A DNA stretch of 64,000 nt from Oligoflexia bacterium (GCA_015232355.1 JADFZW010000002.1:223130-287129); one strand, 5' to 3'. Positions 39,032 through 50,123 are shown, counted from the first letter of the stretch. Notes: a model not told the origin generated them from the sequence alone. Program-made: numbers and translations.

Positions 39032-39382
39032 ATTCGCACAAACCTCTTTTTATTGTTGCTAGGAATTATGATATATCATCGTAGGTTCTGCGAAATAACT
39101 TGAGTAGATTTTTTATTTTTAATCTAATAGGGAAAATTTAAGTTGACATACAATAGTATGTAAAATAATAAGCAAAATCGATACGCTCAAATTTTTATGA
39201 TATGGCCGTTTCAATCAAAAGATAGTTAGATAGTTAGATAGTTATTGTAATATTGTACTTTTCAGCTATTGTTATTGTTATTTATTAGTTGATGTTATTG
39301 ATATGTTGATCCGTAAGGATCTTTTAATTTCAAAAAGAATTTTAATTAAAGTTTTTAAAAAGAGTTTTTTAAGGAGTGTCTC
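39032..39382. other. 351-bp intergenic region upstream of rplU
   Basis: It holds a probable promoter at 39143-39171, an 8-bp tandem repeat (TAGATAGT-type, about 39222-39245) and A/T-rich leader before rplU. No ORF is supported. Confidence 0.6.
39143..39171 (+). promoter_or_regulatory. Predicted sigma-70-type promoter for rplU with palindromic spacer
   Basis: TTGACA (39143-39148) is followed after 17 bases by TAATAA (39166-39171). The spacer contains the inverted repeat ACATAC-AATA-GTATGT, which could be an operator. It is about 210 bp before rplU, so a long leader is implied. Confidence 0.5.
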
Positions 39383-39796
39383 ATGTATAGTGTTGTTGAA
39401 ATTGCTGGTCATCAGTACAACGTGGCCCCAGGTAAATTAATAGATGTTGATAAACTTCAACACTCAGAGGGCGCAACAATCGATCTAGATAAAGTACTTT
39501 TCGTCGGCGGAGAAGCGCCAATCATCGGTAAACCATTTATCAATGGTGCCGTTGTTAAAGCAAAAGTCATTAGGCATGCAAAAGATAAAAAGATTTTAAT
39601 GGTAAAACGCATGCGTGGAAAATGGCAGAAGAAAAGAGGTCACAGACAACAATTTACATGTCTCTTAATCACTGAAATAATAGATGGTAAAGGAAATAGC
39701 TCAAAGATAGATTTAGAATCTACTATTGCTAAAAAGCATCTAAGCGCTGCTGCTGCAGTTACTGCTGATGCCGACACTCATGCTGTCGCTGACTAA
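39383..39796 (+). CDS. rplU: Ribosomal protein bL21
   Basis: bL21 binds 23S rRNA in the large subunit. The start MYSVVEIAGHQYNV, the loop KVLFVGGEAPIIGKP and the basic HAKDKKILMVKRMRGKWQKKRGHRQ core match the family. Its 137 residues exceed the usual 100-105: the C-terminus carries an Ala/Asp-rich tail. AAGGAG precedes the ATG. Order rplU-rpmA-obg is the conserved arrangement. Confidence 0.95.
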   Translation: MYSVVEIAGHQYNVAPGKLIDVDKLQHSEGATIDLDKVLFVGGEAPIIGKPFINGAVVKAKVIRHAKDKKILMVKRMRGKWQKKRGHRQQFTCLLITEIIDGKGNSSKIDLESTIAKKHLSAAAAVTADADTHAVAD

Positions 39797-39901
39797 CATC
39801 GATGTTTCGATTTTTAAATTTAAGATAGTATAATAATATTAAATCAAAATAAGAACGAAAGAAAGAACGAACGAGCGAGTATATAAAGTAAGGAGTTTTT
39901 T

Positions 39902-40168
39902 ATGGCACATAAGAAGGCCGGAGGTTCAACAAGTAACGGACGAGATTCCAACCCCAAGATGCGCGGAGTGAAGAAATATGGTGGCGAGAATGTTGTTTGT
40001 GGAAATATCATAATTAGACAAGTTGGTACAAAAATTCACCCTGGAATCGGAGTGAAGATGGGACGTGACTTCACTATCTACGCCGTTAGAGACGGTTTCG
40101 TTAAATTCCAATACTACACTAAAAAAAGAAGAATCGTTTCCGTAGTCCCCACGCCAGTGGTAGCATAA
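39902..40168 (+). CDS. rpmA: Ribosomal protein bL27
   Basis: bL27 reaches the peptidyl-transferase centre with its N-terminal tail. The start [20 protein letters not shown] and the core [20 protein letters not shown] are typical, over 88 residues. The start begins directly with the mature AHKK sequence, so no N-terminal prepeptide of the Firmicutes type is present. AAGGAG precedes it. The gap from rplU holds a GAAC/GAAA/GAGC tetranucleotide-like repeat (about 39853-39878). Confidence 0.96.
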   Translation: MAHKKAGGSTSNGRDSNPKMRGVKKYGGENVVCGNIIIRQVGTKIHPGIGVKMGRDFTIYAVRDGFVKFQYYTKKRRIVSVVPTPVVA

Positions 40169-40195
40169 GTTTTTCAAACTTAAGTTTTTCAAACT
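40166..40195. repeat. Tandem 15-bp mini-hairpins after rpmA
   Basis: TAAGTTTTTCAAACT occurs twice back to back, the first copy starting at the rpmA stop codon. Each unit with the next base forms AAGTTT-TTC-AAACTT, a 6-bp stem with 3-base loop. This is the same 6-3-6 geometry as the unrelated repeat at 20627-20656. Confidence 0.85.
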
Positions 40196-40298
40196 TAATC
40201 TTTAAAAGTTTAATTTCCTTTTCAATTCACACAATCTGTTTTATCTTAGCGCTCTCTGAAATCTCTCAATAATTTTTAAAAAAATAATTTAAAATTAA

Positions 40299-41315
<1,017 letters not shown>

Positions 41316-41318
41316 AAG

Positions 41319-41870
41319 ATGAATACGAATACGAATACGAATATAGAAAGCAACAGTATCGAAAGCAACAGCAAGGATAACAATTACGTTATTAATGAAG
41401 TTAAAAAGATTATTGATAATCGCGACTACAATCCATATCCACAAAATATCGCTCTAGCAATAGCATGGATTATTATCAACATGAAGGGGACTGATGTTCA
41501 GATTTTCGATATGAGATCAATAAGTTCTTTGGCCGATTATTATGTATTGGCCAATGCTCAAAACCCTATTCTAGCAGAATCAATTAGCGATGAAGTTACT
41601 TACCATATGAAAAGAATTGGTAAATCAATTAAAAGTTTAGAGGGACACAGAACTTCCAATTGGACTTTGATAGATATAGGAGATGTTATGGCCCATATAT
41701 TTGTTGAAGCATCTAGAGAGATTTATAATCTCGAAGCGTTGTGGCCTAATGCCCCTAAGGTTAAAGTTCCTGAATCATTTTATCTTGCTCCAACAACTAC
41801 ACCTCAAAAAACAACAAGTAGAACAACCACAACAACAACTACTAATGCAAGTGATGATGGTTATATCTAA
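41319..41870 (+). CDS. rsfS: Ribosome silencing factor RsfS
   Basis: RsfS binds bL14 and blocks subunit joining during starvation. The core ALAIAWIIINMKGTDVQIFDMRSISSLADYYVL, EGHRTSNWTLIDIGDVMAHIF and ASREIYNLEALWP match the family. The flanks are unusual: an N-terminal Asn/Thr/Ser repeat (6-bp and 15-bp units) and a C-terminal poly-Thr tract bring the length to 183 instead of about 110. It starts 3 bp after obg, so they are co-transcribed. It converges on queG with overlapping ends. Confidence 0.93.
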   Translation: MNTNTNTNIESNSIESNSKDNNYVINEVKKIIDNRDYNPYPQNIALAIAWIIINMKGTDVQIFDMRSISSLADYYVLANAQNPILAESISDEVTYHMKRIGKSIKSLEGHRTSNWTLIDIGDVMAHIFVEASREIYNLEALWPNAPKVKVPESFYLAPTTTPQKTTSRTTTTTTTNASDDGYI

Positions 41871-42883
41871 TTCGACATATTCTTTATCATCTTCACTCTT
41901 CCAACTCTCTCAAAGGAAGTATCTTTAAAGAGTTTTCTGAATTGATTGTTACTCATCTTCTTCAACGCCTCAAACTTTTCCATATCACTTTCTAAAAACC
42001 AATCGGTAATCAATTTTATCTTTGGATAACTATTGTAATAAAAAGAAAATGGTGAAGCTGATGATAAAGAATTATGATTATTGTAAGGACAAACTTCCTG
42101 GCAGATCTCACATCCAAAAATCATACGCTGACAATTATGTTCAACATGATTGTTATGGTTATGGTTATGGTTATGGTTATGGCATTTTTCTACAGTCAAA
42201 GCACTCAAACACTTTCTTGCATCAATAACTCTGTCGTTATCTATTGCACCCACAGGACAAGCATCCATACAAAGTGTGCAATCACCACATCCTTCACTTA
42301 AAAATCTAGGAATCTTCTCGGAAATCTTCTCGGATAGCTTCTCGGACAACAACAAAGCACCAATAATAAAATAACTCCCATGTTGTGGATTGATTAACAA
42401 AGAATTCTTTCCAAAGAAACCAAGACCTGCTCGATAAGCAAGATCCTTTTCCATTACAGGAGAAGCATCTAATGATATCTTACCTTTCTCTTTCAACTTG
42501 AGTGCTAACAACTGCAACTTCTCTCTTAAATAAATATGATAATCAAATCCTTCGAATGCTAAAGCAAAACTTGCTATTTTAAATGTTGATTTTTCATTAT
42601 TTGAATCATCATTGCAATAGTAATAATCATCAAATATTTTTTTAAATGATTTATAAGAAAATAAAAAAACCAAAGCTGATTGAAATTGAGGGAAATAATT
42701 TTTTATGTTTTCTAGAGTGGTTCTTCGCCCGCTCTCACTTAAAAATTTTAAATCCCCATTCTTCTTCGACTCTATCCACTCATTAAAACGTAATCGACTA
42801 TCGATGCTTACCTCTGCCACCTCGGTGTAACCTACATCCACCACTCCCAACTCTTTCAAATAAGCACTATCAAAAATCTTCAT
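41867..42883 (-). CDS. queG: Epoxyqueuosine reductase
   Basis: QueG reduces epoxyqueuosine in tRNA to queuosine using cobalamin and two 4Fe-4S clusters. The N-terminal domain has FGKNSLLINPQHGSYFIIGA. The ferredoxin-type cluster motifs are GCGDCTLCMDACPVGAI and CEICQEVCPYN. A His-Asn repeat (HNHNHNHNNHVEHN) made by a 6-bp tandem repeat is inserted between the two cluster motifs. Its 338 residues are slightly short for the family. It ends 4 bp inside rsfS and begins 7 bp after the pyk stop, so it is in the pyk transcript. Confidence 0.94.
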   Translation of the reverse strand: MKIFDSAYLKELGVVDVGYTEVAEVSIDSRLRFNEWIESKKNGDLKFLSESGRRTTLENIKNYFPQFQSALVFLFSYKSFKKIFDDYYYCNDDSNNEKSTFKIASFALAFEGFDYHIYLREKLQLLALKLKEKGKISLDASPVMEKDLAYRAGLGFFGKNSLLINPQHGSYFIIGALLLSEKLSEKISEKIPRFLSEGCGDCTLCMDACPVGAIDNDRVIDARKCLSALTVEKCHNHNHNHNHNNHVEHNCQRMIFGCEICQEVCPYNNHNSLSSASPFSFYYNSYPKIKLITDWFLESDMEKFEALKKMSNNQFRKLFKDTSFERVGRVKMIKNMSN

Positions 42884-42889
42884 GCATTA

Positions 42890-44371
42890 CTATACCACTT
42901 TCACTTTCAACATATTCGATCCACCACTGGTAAAAATTTTCTTCTCTCCATAGGTAATAACCACTCTATCTCCACTCACTAACAGCTTATCCCTCTCCAT
43001 TACCTTTACAATTTTTTCTTCGATCCTATTACTATTATTTACTCCCTTAGTGGTAGTAGTTGCCGTAAGTAAGTAGGGGACTATTCCCCAAAGCAAAGAC
43101 ATTCTTCGTAAAGTATCAATGGAGTTGGTAACTCCCAAAACTTTAACTACTGGCCTAAAGTGAGACATCTTTGCACATGAATTTCCACTCTGACTAACGG
43201 AGATAATACATTTAGCACCAATTCTTTCGGCCATTAAAGCAGCTGAAAGTTGCAAAGAAGCAGTCACTCCCAAAAGATCCTCATTTTTTTCTTTTTCTAT
43301 TTCTTTTTCCCACAATGTTCGCGCTCTCTTTTTTCTACAAACTCTCTCTGCTTCTACAATAATATTATTCATAGTTTTAATCGTCTGCACGGGATATTTT
43401 CCAACAGCTGTCTCTCCACTTAACATTAAAACATCAGTTCCGTCCCAAACAGCATTGGCCACATCCGATGCTTCCGCTCTGGTAGGCGATGAATTCTCGA
43501 TCATTGATTCTAACATCTGAGTAGCAGTTATTACTGGTTTACCCATACTATTACATAAACCAATAATCATTTTTTGAATAGTTGGAACTAGATGATTTCC
43601 AAGCTCTACGCCCATATCTCCTCTGGCCACCATAATCGCATCTGCTACCTCTACAATCTCTTTAATATTTTTGACAGCATCAGGACGCTCAATTTTGGCC
43701 ACAATTGGAATATTCCCTCCTTTACCTTTACTTTTACTTTGTTCCTTCAAAAATTGCTTTACTCGCAAAATATCCTCACGCTCTTTTACAAAACTTAAAG
43801 CGACATAATCTATTCCACATTTTAGGCCAAACAATAAATCCTTTTTATCTTTTTTGGTAAATGGTTTTGCACTAACACTAGCATCTGGAAGATTGATTCC
43901 TTTATTTGATTTTAATTCTCCACCTACTTGCACCTTTATTCTTAAAGTATCACCCTCACGAGCAATAATTTTGGAGACAATCTTTCCATCATCGAAGAGA
44001 ACTCGCCCTAACTTCCCTTTATTTTCTCCATCCTTTGCTAAATCTTTGTAGGTTGTTGGAATAAATTTTCCATCTACTTTAGATTTAGTAGAAGGCCCTA
44101 TCATCCACTCTTCACCCTTTTTTAAAATCAAATTTTTTTCCAGTTTATCCACTCTGATTTTTGGCCCTTGCAAGTCCAACAAAATTGCCACTTCTTTTTT
44201 TACAATTTTCGAAGCGATCCTCACGCTCTTAATTACTTCTGCATGATCACTGTAAGTCCCATGACTCATATTAACTCTGATTACATCTAGACCAGCACGA
44301 ATCAATTCAATTATGGTTGCTCTCTTACTTGAGCCCGGCCCGACTGTCCCTATTATCTTCGCTTTTCTCAC
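42890..44371 (-). CDS. pyk: Pyruvate kinase
   Basis: Pyruvate kinase makes ATP and pyruvate from PEP. The start MRKAKIIGTVGPGSSKRATI, the LDLQGPKIR strand, the KIERPDAV segment and the ATQMLESMIENSSPTRAE signature are intact, with a C-terminal regulatory domain ending about residue 490. The start is GTG at 44371 with a strong AAGGGGAAG before it. The first 47 bp overlap the end of the coiled-coil gene, so the two are translated from the same message. A short Thr/Ser insert lies in the C-terminal domain. Confidence 0.97.
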   Translation of the reverse strand: MRKAKIIGTVGPGSSKRATIIELIRAGLDVIRVNMSHGTYSDHAEVIKSVRIASKIVKKEVAILLDLQGPKIRVDKLEKNLILKKGEEWMIGPSTKSKVDGKFIPTTYKDLAKDGENKGKLGRVLFDDGKIVSKIIAREGDTLRIKVQVGGELKSNKGINLPDASVSAKPFTKKDKKDLLFGLKCGIDYVALSFVKEREDILRVKQFLKEQSKSKGKGGNIPIVAKIERPDAVKNIKEIVEVADAIMVARGDMGVELGNHLVPTIQKMIIGLCNSMGKPVITATQMLESMIENSSPTRAEASDVANAVWDGTDVLMLSGETAVGKYPVQTIKTMNNIIVEAERVCRKKRARTLWEKEIEKEKNEDLLGVTASLQLSAALMAERIGAKCIISVSQSGNSCAKMSHFRPVVKVLGVTNSIDTLRRMSLLWGIVPYLLTATTTTKGVNNSNRIEEKIVKVMERDKLLVSGDRVVITYGEKKIFTSGGSNMLKVKVV

Positions 44372-46295
44372 TAATCTTCCCCTTCAATTTTTCTATTTGA
44401 TCTTCATATGCTTTTCTCATTTGCTCGATCTTACTATCATAACTAGAAACTACAGCTCTTAATTTAACCTCGTTTTCATTGCTCAAGCGATTTACTTCTC
44501 GCTTGTTACTATCCTCTAGTTGTTTCATCTTTGAGAAATTTTCTAACAACATCTGATTTTGTTCCCTTCTACTATTACTGGCAATTTGTCGTACCTTGGC
44601 AGTATTCTTTTTCTCTAATTCATATATCTTATCCTCAAAATTCTTTCTCACTTCATCTAATTTTGCCTTGTCTTCTAAATCTTTATTCTCCAAGGCCCTT
44701 CTTACTACCTCGCTATTTTGCTTATGCAGACTTTCTAGCAAAACGTTTTTATAACGTTCATCTAATACTCTATTTTTCTCTTTCTCCTCTAATTTTTCAT
44801 TCATATTTTGTTCCAACTCCTGCAACTTTATATCTCTGCTACTCAACTGCTTCATATGATTTTCATTATCTTGACTTATCTTTTTATTTTGTTGATCTCT
44901 CATCATGGTGATAATTTCTGCTCTATCATGTTGCCCCTTCATCACAATTTCTCTTTGTTTTTCACCAAAATGCTCTCTTAATTTATCATATGCCTCTCTG
45001 GTTCTTTTACTTAAATCCTCAATGCTTTTATTAAACTTATCAACATTTTCTTTGGATCTTTTCTCTCCATTATCTGATATGTTTTGAATAAATTGATCAT
45101 AATAATTAGCTTGATTTTTGTCTTTTTTACGATACAAATCAATAATTTTCCCCTTCTCCTGCTCTTTTTTTGCTATCGATTCTGCGACATAATCACTTAA
45201 TCGTTCTACTCTCGCATTCTCTCTATTAAAATCCTCTTCCTTGGTTTTTTCCAAATCATTAATATAGGAATCTCTAATATCACCTACCCTACGATTAAAA
45301 GTAGTATTTAGCTCTCTAACATTATTCTCATTTTGCATAGTCTGATCATAAATTTTATCCTCATACATCTTTGGATTCAGTCGCATTTGACTCCTTTCCT
45401 TTTGTACCGACTGAAGTTTTTTCCCTACTACCTCCACATCTTTACGATATTGATCTCCCATCTTTTGAATAGCCTTTTGATATGTGTCTTTAGAGTCAAC
45501 ATCTTGCTTTATCATTTGTTCACGATAATTTCCTGCCAATTTATTAAAATTATCTCTCATACCTTCAACTAAAAACTCATTCTTCTTTTTAAAAGAATCT
45601 AGCAGATCCTCGTGCCTCTCTTCAGATATCCTCTTATCATGATCCCACTCATCTTTTACAATTTTTAGTTGATTCTCCTTATTTCTTACTTCATCCATTC
45701 TCTTGGTGGTCTCAGACTTTCTTAGATCATTCATCTGCAGTTGATGTACGCTATTAATCTTTTCATTCTCTTCAATGCGCTTTTGTTTTGAAGCATCTTC
45801 AGTTTTTTGAGCATCCTCTTTAATATATTTTACCTGATCAATATGTTGCTTATTCATACTATCTAATCTCTGGCGATTATTTTCCAGTGAGTTTCTTTGA
45901 ACAGCTTCGTGCTCATCTCGCTCATACATATTTGCTCTTCTAAGTGCATCTGTAATAGTATCTATCTCTCTTCTAAAACCCTTCTTTTGTTCTTCTGCTG
46001 TATTTTGAAATTGCTCTCGCTCTACTGCTAATTTGCGAGGATACTCTTCATGCAATCTTTCTATTATCTTTTGATTTTGCTCTTTGATGTCGTCCATCTG
46101 ATTCGTAAATTGATCTTCCGTGTTCAATTTAGCATTATAATAATTTTCTTTAGCGATTTTTTCACGAGTATCATGCATCTTCTGCATTCTCTCCATATCT
46201 TTTTTATGTGCTTCACTACTGTCCCTTATGGATCTTTGATATTCCGCTTTTTCTTTTGCCAAATCCTTGGAATAATCTATCGCACTTAAGGTCAT
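44325..46295 (-). CDS. Long coiled-coil protein of unknown function
   Basis: A 656-residue, highly charged protein predicted to be almost entirely alpha-helical coiled coil, rich in Glu, Lys, Asn, Arg and Gln with heptad-like hydrophobic spacing. There is no signal peptide, membrane helix or nucleotide-binding motif. The start at 46295 has GGAGG four bases before it. Such proteins often act as cytoskeletal or scaffold filaments. Its 3' end overlaps pyk by 47 bp in another frame. No named family is recognised. Confidence 0.82.
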   Translation of the reverse strand: MTLSAIDYSKDLAKEKAEYQRSIRDSSEAHKKDMERMQKMHDTREKIAKENYYNAKLNTEDQFTNQMDDIKEQNQKIIERLHEEYPRKLAVEREQFQNTAEEQKKGFRREIDTITDALRRANMYERDEHEAVQRNSLENNRQRLDSMNKQHIDQVKYIKEDAQKTEDASKQKRIEENEKINSVHQLQMNDLRKSETTKRMDEVRNKENQLKIVKDEWDHDKRISEERHEDLLDSFKKKNEFLVEGMRDNFNKLAGNYREQMIKQDVDSKDTYQKAIQKMGDQYRKDVEVVGKKLQSVQKERSQMRLNPKMYEDKIYDQTMQNENNVRELNTTFNRRVGDIRDSYINDLEKTKEEDFNRENARVERLSDYVAESIAKKEQEKGKIIDLYRKKDKNQANYYDQFIQNISDNGEKRSKENVDKFNKSIEDLSKRTREAYDKLREHFGEKQREIVMKGQHDRAEIITMMRDQQNKKISQDNENHMKQLSSRDIKLQELEQNMNEKLEEKEKNRVLDERYKNVLLESLHKQNSEVVRRALENKDLEDKAKLDEVRKNFEDKIYELEKKNTAKVRQIASNSRREQNQMLLENFSKMKQLEDSNKREVNRLSNENEVKLRAVVSSYDSKIEQMRKAYEDQIEKLKGKISEKSEDNRDSRAGLK

Positions 46296-46426
46296 AATAC
46301 CTCCACTTAAGTTATAGTCTTCCATAAAATGATTAACCGACAAGATAAACCTCCGGCCTTCTCTTTAATCATACATGAAAAGTCCAATATTTTTGTGAGG
46401 GAAAAAAAGTCTAGTTTGTTGTTGAC

Positions 46427-49003
46427 TTAAGAATCTCTAATAGCACTTAATAAAACTTCTCTCGGTTTTTGTCCTATCTGTGGACCAACCATCCCTTGCG
46501 ACTCCAACATTTCAATAATATTGGCCGCCCGATTAAATCCAATTCTTAATTTTCTTTGTAACATAGATACACTGATGGTTTTCTCCTCTGATATTAACTT
46601 AAATGCTTCATCATAGAGTGAATCTCTAAATTCTCTGTTGTTATCTCCTCCATCTGTATAGGACGATTGAGATTGCAATTGCGATTGCCCATTTAATTGC
46701 TGTTGTTGATTATTATGATTATGATTATGATTGTGATTGTGATTGTGATTACTCTGATTTTGATAATAATGATTTCTATTTACAAAGTGCTCCCTTTCAT
46801 CAAAAGTCACTTCATCGCCACTACCATTAACACCACTATTCCCACCACTTCTATTATTTAAATATAATATAGCATTTTCATCATATTTAGATGGGATACA
46901 ACAAATCTTTCCAATTAGTGCGGCAATCTCTTCCTCATCAACATATGCAGAATGAACTCTCAACATTTCAACACCATTACGGAAAAGCATATCTCCTTTT
47001 CCTAACAACTTTTCCGCACCCAAAGAGTTTAGTATAGTTCGTGAATCAATATTTGATGAAACTCTAAAAGAAATTCTGGTTGGAAAATTTGATTTTATTA
47101 ATCCAGTAATCACATCAACGGAAGGTCTTTGTGTCGCAATTATCAGATGAATTCCTGAAGCTCTTGCTTTGGCCGCCAATTTACATATAGACAATTCAAT
47201 ATCCCTACCAAACTTACTCAAAATCAGATCAGCAAATTCATCTACAATGATTACAATATATGGTAAATCAAAATTCTCTTCACTATCAGAGTATAATCCT
47301 CTTATTCTCTCTATTACTTCTCTTGGTGCAGTCTTAATTTTCTCATTAAAACCTTCAATATTTCTTACTCCCAATTCTTTCAATATTAAATATCTTCGTT
47401 CCATTTCATCTATGGCCCAAATTAGCGCTGCTGATGCTTCAGAAGAGCTAGTAACCACAGGAAGAAGTAGATGAGGAAGTTGCCCATAGAGAATAAGTTC
47501 TAGTTGTTTTGGATCAATTAAGAGTAGACGCATTTTTTCCGGAGATTTCTTTACCAACAAAGAAACTAGTAGTGCATTTATAAAAACTGATTTACCAGAA
47601 CCAGTGGCCCCAGCAATTAACATGTGAGGCATTGATGTTAAATCTTCAACGAAGACTTCACCAAAAGTATTTTTTCCAAGAGCTATAGGAAGATTATGTC
47701 TGTTAGAATCAAAGATATCTGAAGTGATAATTTCATCTAATAAAATTACATCTCGTGGATGATGAGGAATCTCAATTCCAATAGTATTTTTCCCTTTCAT
47801 TGGATAGATAATTCTTATGGGCACTCCATAGAGTGATAAACTTAAATCTTCAGTAATTGATGTTACTCTGGAAACTTTTATTCCTGCTCCCAACTCCAAC
47901 TCAAAAGTATCTACAACTGGCCCACTAATAACATTTACAATTCGACCCTCTATTTTAAATTCTTTAAATCTTCCCTCTAAACATGAGATAATTTCTCTAA
48001 AATAATCTTCGTGTGCATTTCCAGTGCTTGTATTTGCACTTGCACTTGTACTTGTACTTGCATCTGCACCGCTCGTAGAAAATCCTCTTTGTGATTTTAC
48101 ACAAGCAATTAAATCCTTTCCTAAAAGATCATAATCAATAACTTGCGCAGGTACTGGCATAGGCATTTCAATTGGCATTTGAATCGCTACATCTCTATCA
48201 TCTTCTACTATATGCTTCCGATATGCTCGTCGATTTTGTCTTCCACTCTTTGTCACTGCTGGTAACAAAGATACTTGTTGCTCGAATGGTGGTGGATTAT
48301 CATCTTCACTTTCTTCACTTACTTCACTTACTTCACTTACTTCATTCACTTCAACTTTTAAATCTTCACCTTTAGTTTCCTGAGTTTCCTGCGCTTCCTC
48401 AACATTATTATTATTATTATTATTATATTGCTTTAACTCTTCTTGTTGATTTTGTTGCTGAGCTTGATGTTGTCTCTGCCTCTTGAAAATATTTTTTAGA
48501 CCTCTTAACTTTTCGAACACAAACATTGGCCAAGAGATGAATTTCCTCTCTATATTATCAAAATATGAAAATAAAATACCTAGAGACAGTAGTAATGAAA
48601 GAGAACCAATTAGTAACACTTTGTAGTATGGAAGATTTGTTCTAAGAATGTACGAAACTCCATCTCCTAATAAATAGCTTGGATAAAAAAATCCCACACT
48701 ACACAAAACAAACGCCGCACTTATAATAAAAAAAGTATCTAGATAATTATCTCTTTTAGAAAAAGTCATCGAATAAAAAAATGCAAATACAAAAAACAAT
48801 GGAATTATAAATGGTCCAGTAAAATAGTAGATCCCTTTAAGCATTGAGAATGAAAAATATTGGATTGCAGAAAAAAGAGCAACATCGGAAGTTATCGAAA
48901 AGATGCTGTCAAAAGAACTATTTTTAAAATAAAAAAACAGCGCATTTAATACAGAGATTAAAAATAAAAACCAAAATTCTATCAATAATATTTTTTTTCT
49001 CAT
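46427..49003 (-). CDS. ftsK: DNA translocase FtsK/SpoIIIE
   Basis: FtsK pumps chromosomal DNA at the division septum. About four membrane helices occupy residues 1-160. A Gln/Asn/Glu-rich linker follows (160-330). The RecA-like motor has Walker A GATGSGKSVFINALLVSLL (about 463-480) and Walker B LPYIVIIVDEFADLI. A DNA-reading gamma domain closes the protein (ISVSMLQRKLRIGFNRAANI). The 858 residues suit an FtsK with a short linker. A HN-repeat tract (6-bp units) sits between motor and gamma domain, where it acts only as linker. Confidence 0.95.
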   Translation of the reverse strand: MRKKILLIEFWFLFLISVLNALFFYFKNSSFDSIFSITSDVALFSAIQYFSFSMLKGIYYFTGPFIIPLFFVFAFFYSMTFSKRDNYLDTFFIISAAFVLCSVGFFYPSYLLGDGVSYILRTNLPYYKVLLIGSLSLLLSLGILFSYFDNIERKFISWPMFVFEKLRGLKNIFKRQRQHQAQQQNQQEELKQYNNNNNNNVEEAQETQETKGEDLKVEVNEVSEVSEVSEESEDDNPPPFEQQVSLLPAVTKSGRQNRRAYRKHIVEDDRDVAIQMPIEMPMPVPAQVIDYDLLGKDLIACVKSQRGFSTSGADASTSTSASANTSTGNAHEDYFREIISCLEGRFKEFKIEGRIVNVISGPVVDTFELELGAGIKVSRVTSITEDLSLSLYGVPIRIIYPMKGKNTIGIEIPHHPRDVILLDEIITSDIFDSNRHNLPIALGKNTFGEVFVEDLTSMPHMLIAGATGSGKSVFINALLVSLLVKKSPEKMRLLLIDPKQLELILYGQLPHLLLPVVTSSSEASAALIWAIDEMERRYLILKELGVRNIEGFNEKIKTAPREVIERIRGLYSDSEENFDLPYIVIIVDEFADLILSKFGRDIELSICKLAAKARASGIHLIIATQRPSVDVITGLIKSNFPTRISFRVSSNIDSRTILNSLGAEKLLGKGDMLFRNGVEMLRVHSAYVDEEEIAALIGKICCIPSKYDENAILYLNNRSGGNSGVNGSGDEVTFDEREHFVNRNHYYQNQSNHNHNHNHNHNHNNQQQQLNGQSQLQSQSSYTDGGDNNREFRDSLYDEAFKLISEEKTISVSMLQRKLRIGFNRAANIIEMLESQGMVGPQIGQKPREVLLSAIRDS

Positions 49004-49292
49004 ATCATCCTCTCAGTGACTATTAGTAATATAATAGCATGATAGAATGTAGTATTGTAACGCCTAGATGCATTTATTATTTTTATTTTATATTCTTAAA
49101 AAAATAAAATGCTCCTTTATAAAATATACTCTTGAATGATCTAAGACCATGTGTTATCTCTTTCTGCAGTCTACTTTTTTTGCTATATTCTACTTTTTGT
49201 AGTTATATATTATGTAATAAGTGGTACGTTTTTGATTCTAATAATTAACTTTTTTGATCATCTATTTTTTATAATCTTTTTCAGGAGAAGAC

Positions 49293-50123
49293 ATGTCATC
49301 AGAAATTAACTTGAAGTCCTTACTAGAAGCGGGATCTCATTTCGGTCATCAGACTTATAAGTGGAATCCAAAAATGAAGAAATATGTTTATGGTGAAAGA
49401 AATGGTATCTATATAATAGACCTTGCTCAAACAGTAGATCTCGCAAAGAAAGCCTACGAAGCAGTTAAAAGATCAGCAGCTCAAGGACGACCAGTTCTAT
49501 TCGTAGGAACTAAGAGACAAGCATCTCCTATCGTTATGGCCACAGCAAAAGCATGTGGTGCTCATTATGTTACTCATCGTTGGCTTGGTGGAATGTTAAC
49601 AAATTATAAAACTATCGTACTTTCTATAGATAAAATCAGAAAGGTTGAGAAGATGAAAGAGACTGGAGATTTTAATCTATTAACAAAGAAAGAACGTTCA
49701 AAGATAGAAAAAGAAGTTGCTAAGCTGGAAAAAAATCTTGGTGGAATAAAAAACATGAGAAAAGTTCCTGGCATAGTATACTTGATCGATCCTAACGTAG
49801 AAAGAATTGCAGTTAAAGAAGCAAACACTTTAAATATTCCAATAGTAGCAGTTGCTGATACAAATTGCGATCCAACTGGAATAGATTACATCATCCCAGG
49901 AAATGACGATTCAATCAAATCAATAACTCTTTTCACAGAATACATTGCAAACTCTGTTGTTGAAGGTTTCCAAGTTGCTAGTAAAAGCAGAGATGACAGA
50001 ATGGATGCAAATACTAGAGATGCAGCTTTAGAGCGAGATATTCTAGCAAAATATGAAAGTGATATTGATCTCGATCTAGCAGAGGATGATCCAGCAGAAG
50101 AGCATGGCGATTTCGAAGGATAG
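49293..50123 (+). CDS. rpsB: Ribosomal protein uS2
   Basis: uS2 completes 30S assembly. The start NLKSLLEAGSHFGHQTYKWNPKMKKY and the KRQASPIVMATAKACGAHYVTHRWLGGMLTN segment are conserved. The C-terminus has an acidic extension (DLDLAEDDPAEEHGDFEG) over 276 residues. AGGAG precedes ATG 49293. It leads the conserved rpsB-tsf-pyrH-frr order. The 289-bp region upstream (49004-49292) is AT-rich and should hold its promoter; I see no clear operator in it. Confidence 0.97.
   Translation: MSSEINLKSLLEAGSHFGHQTYKWNPKMKKYVYGERNGIYIIDLAQTVDLAKKAYEAVKRSAAQGRPVLFVGTKRQASPIVMATAKACGAHYVTHRWLGGMLTNYKTIVLSIDKIRKVEKMKETGDFNLLTKKERSKIEKEVAKLEKNLGGIKNMRKVPGIVYLIDPNVERIAVKEANTLNIPIVAVADTNCDPTGIDYIIPGNDDSIKSITLFTEYIANSVVEGFQVASKSRDDRMDANTRDAALERDILAKYESDIDLDLAEDDPAEEHGDFEG

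Noticed and set aside
42120..42185. His-rich metal-binding site in QueG
   Set aside because: The HN tract is encoded by a pure 6-bp DNA repeat, and similar tracts occur in ftsK and elsewhere, so repeat growth explains it better than a metal site.
44531..45572. Open frames opposite the coiled-coil gene
   Set aside because: They are hydrophobic mirror frames of a Lys/Glu/Asn-rich coding sequence, with no ribosome binding sites.
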